Shown here in pieces: positions 7,944 through 8,242 of a DNA stretch of 8,242 nucleotides. The notes under the pieces were generated by a model. It had not been told where the DNA came from. It did not search any database and saw only the letters and a list, made by a program, of their open reading frames with translations. The DNA lies in NCBI GenBank assembly GCA_913009915.1, contig CAJVYZ010000104.1, forward strand, positions 1 to 8,242, in the 5' to 3' direction. Source of the stretch: an uncultured Gemmatimonadota bacterium. GTDB taxonomy: Bacteria > Gemmatimonadota > Gemmatimonadetes > Gemmatimonadales > GWC2-71-9. A program made the translations under genes and the position numbers. Position 1 is the first letter of the stretch; every line of letters begins with the position of its first letter.

Positions 7944-7970
7944 AAGGGGCACCTCGAGGAGGTACCCCTT
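7944..7970 (-). terminator. Hairpin after the cold-shock gene, probable terminator
   Basis: Arms 7944-7955 and 7959-7970 form a 12-bp stem with a 3-nt loop. Read as minus-strand RNA the single non-Watson-Crick position is a U-G wobble; as plus-strand RNA it would be a C-A mismatch. The structure therefore fits a minus-strand transcript. It lies 24 nt past the csp stop and 19 nt before the phosphodiesterase ATG. The U-tract is very short, so termination may be partial. Confidence 0.6.
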
Positions 7971-7993
7971 TCGCGTTGTTCCAGAGCCGGTCG

Positions 7994-8206
7994 TCACGTC
8001 CCTGCTTTGGTGACGTTCTCAGCGGCAGGGCCTTTCTCGCCTTCGACCATGTCGAACTCGACACTCTCTCCCTCGGCCAGCGAGCGGAAGCCATCCGATT
8101 GAATGGCGGAGTGGTGCACGAAACAATCGCGCGACCCGTCCTCCGGGGTGATGAAGCCAAAACCCTTGGAGTCGGTGAACCATTTTACCGTACCGTTTGA
8201 ACGCAT
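7994..8206 (-). CDS. Cold-shock domain protein (CspA family)
   Basis: This 70-residue single cold-shock domain (OB-fold) protein binds single-stranded RNA and DNA and acts as an RNA chaperone in the cytoplasm. [20 protein letters not shown] (5-24) contains the RNP1 motif KGFGFI (14-19). DCFVHHSAI (27-35) is RNP2, with Cys28 where Val, Leu or Ile is usual. The C-terminal [10 protein letters not shown] segment is family-typical. The length is normal and the RNA-contacting aromatics W9, F10, F16, F18, F29 and H31 are present. ATG 8204-8206 is supported by AGGGAG 7 nt upstream. Whether it is cold-induced cannot be read here, because only about 36 nt upstream are in the window. A hairpin follows the stop codon. 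Confidence 0.96.
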   Translation of the reverse strand: MRSNGTVKWFTDSKGFGFITPEDGSRDCFVHHSAIQSDGFRSLAEGESVEFDMVEGEKGPAAENVTKAGT

Positions 8207-8213
8207 GCTGCTA

Positions 8214-8219
8214 CTCCCT
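8214..8219 (-). promoter_or_regulatory. Shine-Dalgarno of the cold-shock gene
   Basis: AGGGAG on the minus strand lies 7 nt before the ATG at 8206. It contrasts with the ArsR-fusion, permease and phosphodiesterase genes, whose starts lack a recognisable ribosome binding site. Confidence 0.7.
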
Positions 8220-8242
8220 GTTGTGCTGTGGTCGGTAGCGGC

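Overview
The window comes from a high-G+C bacterial chromosome. The genes are compact and mostly housekeeping, with strong G/C preference at third codon positions, which is why long antisense open frames shadow nearly every real gene. The gene set (long-form S-adenosylhomocysteine hydrolase, Glu/Leu/Phe/Val dehydrogenase, AI-2E family permease, NPP-type phosphodiesterase lipoprotein, small cold-shock protein) and promoters that sit almost on start codons would fit a soil or marine lineage such as Gemmatimonadota. That placement is an impression, not a demonstration. No mobile element, CRISPR array, tRNA, rRNA or phage gene was seen.

Layout. (1) 1-281, plus: C-terminal end of an ABC exporter ATPase, cut by the window edge. 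(2) 282-452: convergent gap with a G-quadruplex-type motif, heptanucleotide repeats and a perfect 11-bp inverted repeat. (3) 453-2984, minus: a two-gene operon, first an ArsR-type winged helix fused to a SAM-dependent methyltransferase domain, then ahcY 12 nt downstream. (4) 2985-3168: divergent promoter region with a candidate operator next to the ArsR-fusion start. (5) 3169-4581, plus: glutamate/amino-acid dehydrogenase. (6) 4582-4712: second convergent gap, again with a hairpin, a G-quadruplex-type motif and short tandem repeats. (7) 4713-5495, minus: membrane-anchored protein with a C-terminal domain resembling the zinc site of M15-type peptidases. (8) 5577-6635, plus: AI-2E family permease, divergent from (7), with a promoter that predicts a leaderless mRNA. 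(9) 6669-7925, minus: secreted lipoprotein phosphodiesterase/nucleotide pyrophosphatase, convergent with (8). (10) 7994-8206, minus: cold-shock protein followed by a hairpin.

How the parts work together. The clearest functional unit is the ArsR-methyltransferase/ahcY operon. AhcY removes S-adenosylhomocysteine (SAH), the product and inhibitor of SAM-dependent methylation. A DNA-binding domain fused to a SAM/SAH-binding fold, placed upstream of ahcY and behind a palindrome overlapping its own promoter, looks like an autoregulated sensor of the methylation cycle. This resembles the SahR concept known in Proteobacteria. The other genes are single transcription units with no evident shared pathway. 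The most unusual non-coding structure is the pair of convergent gaps, each holding a plus-strand G-quadruplex motif, a perfect hairpin and short tandem repeats, with heptads starting at or just beyond the stop codon of the minus-strand gene.
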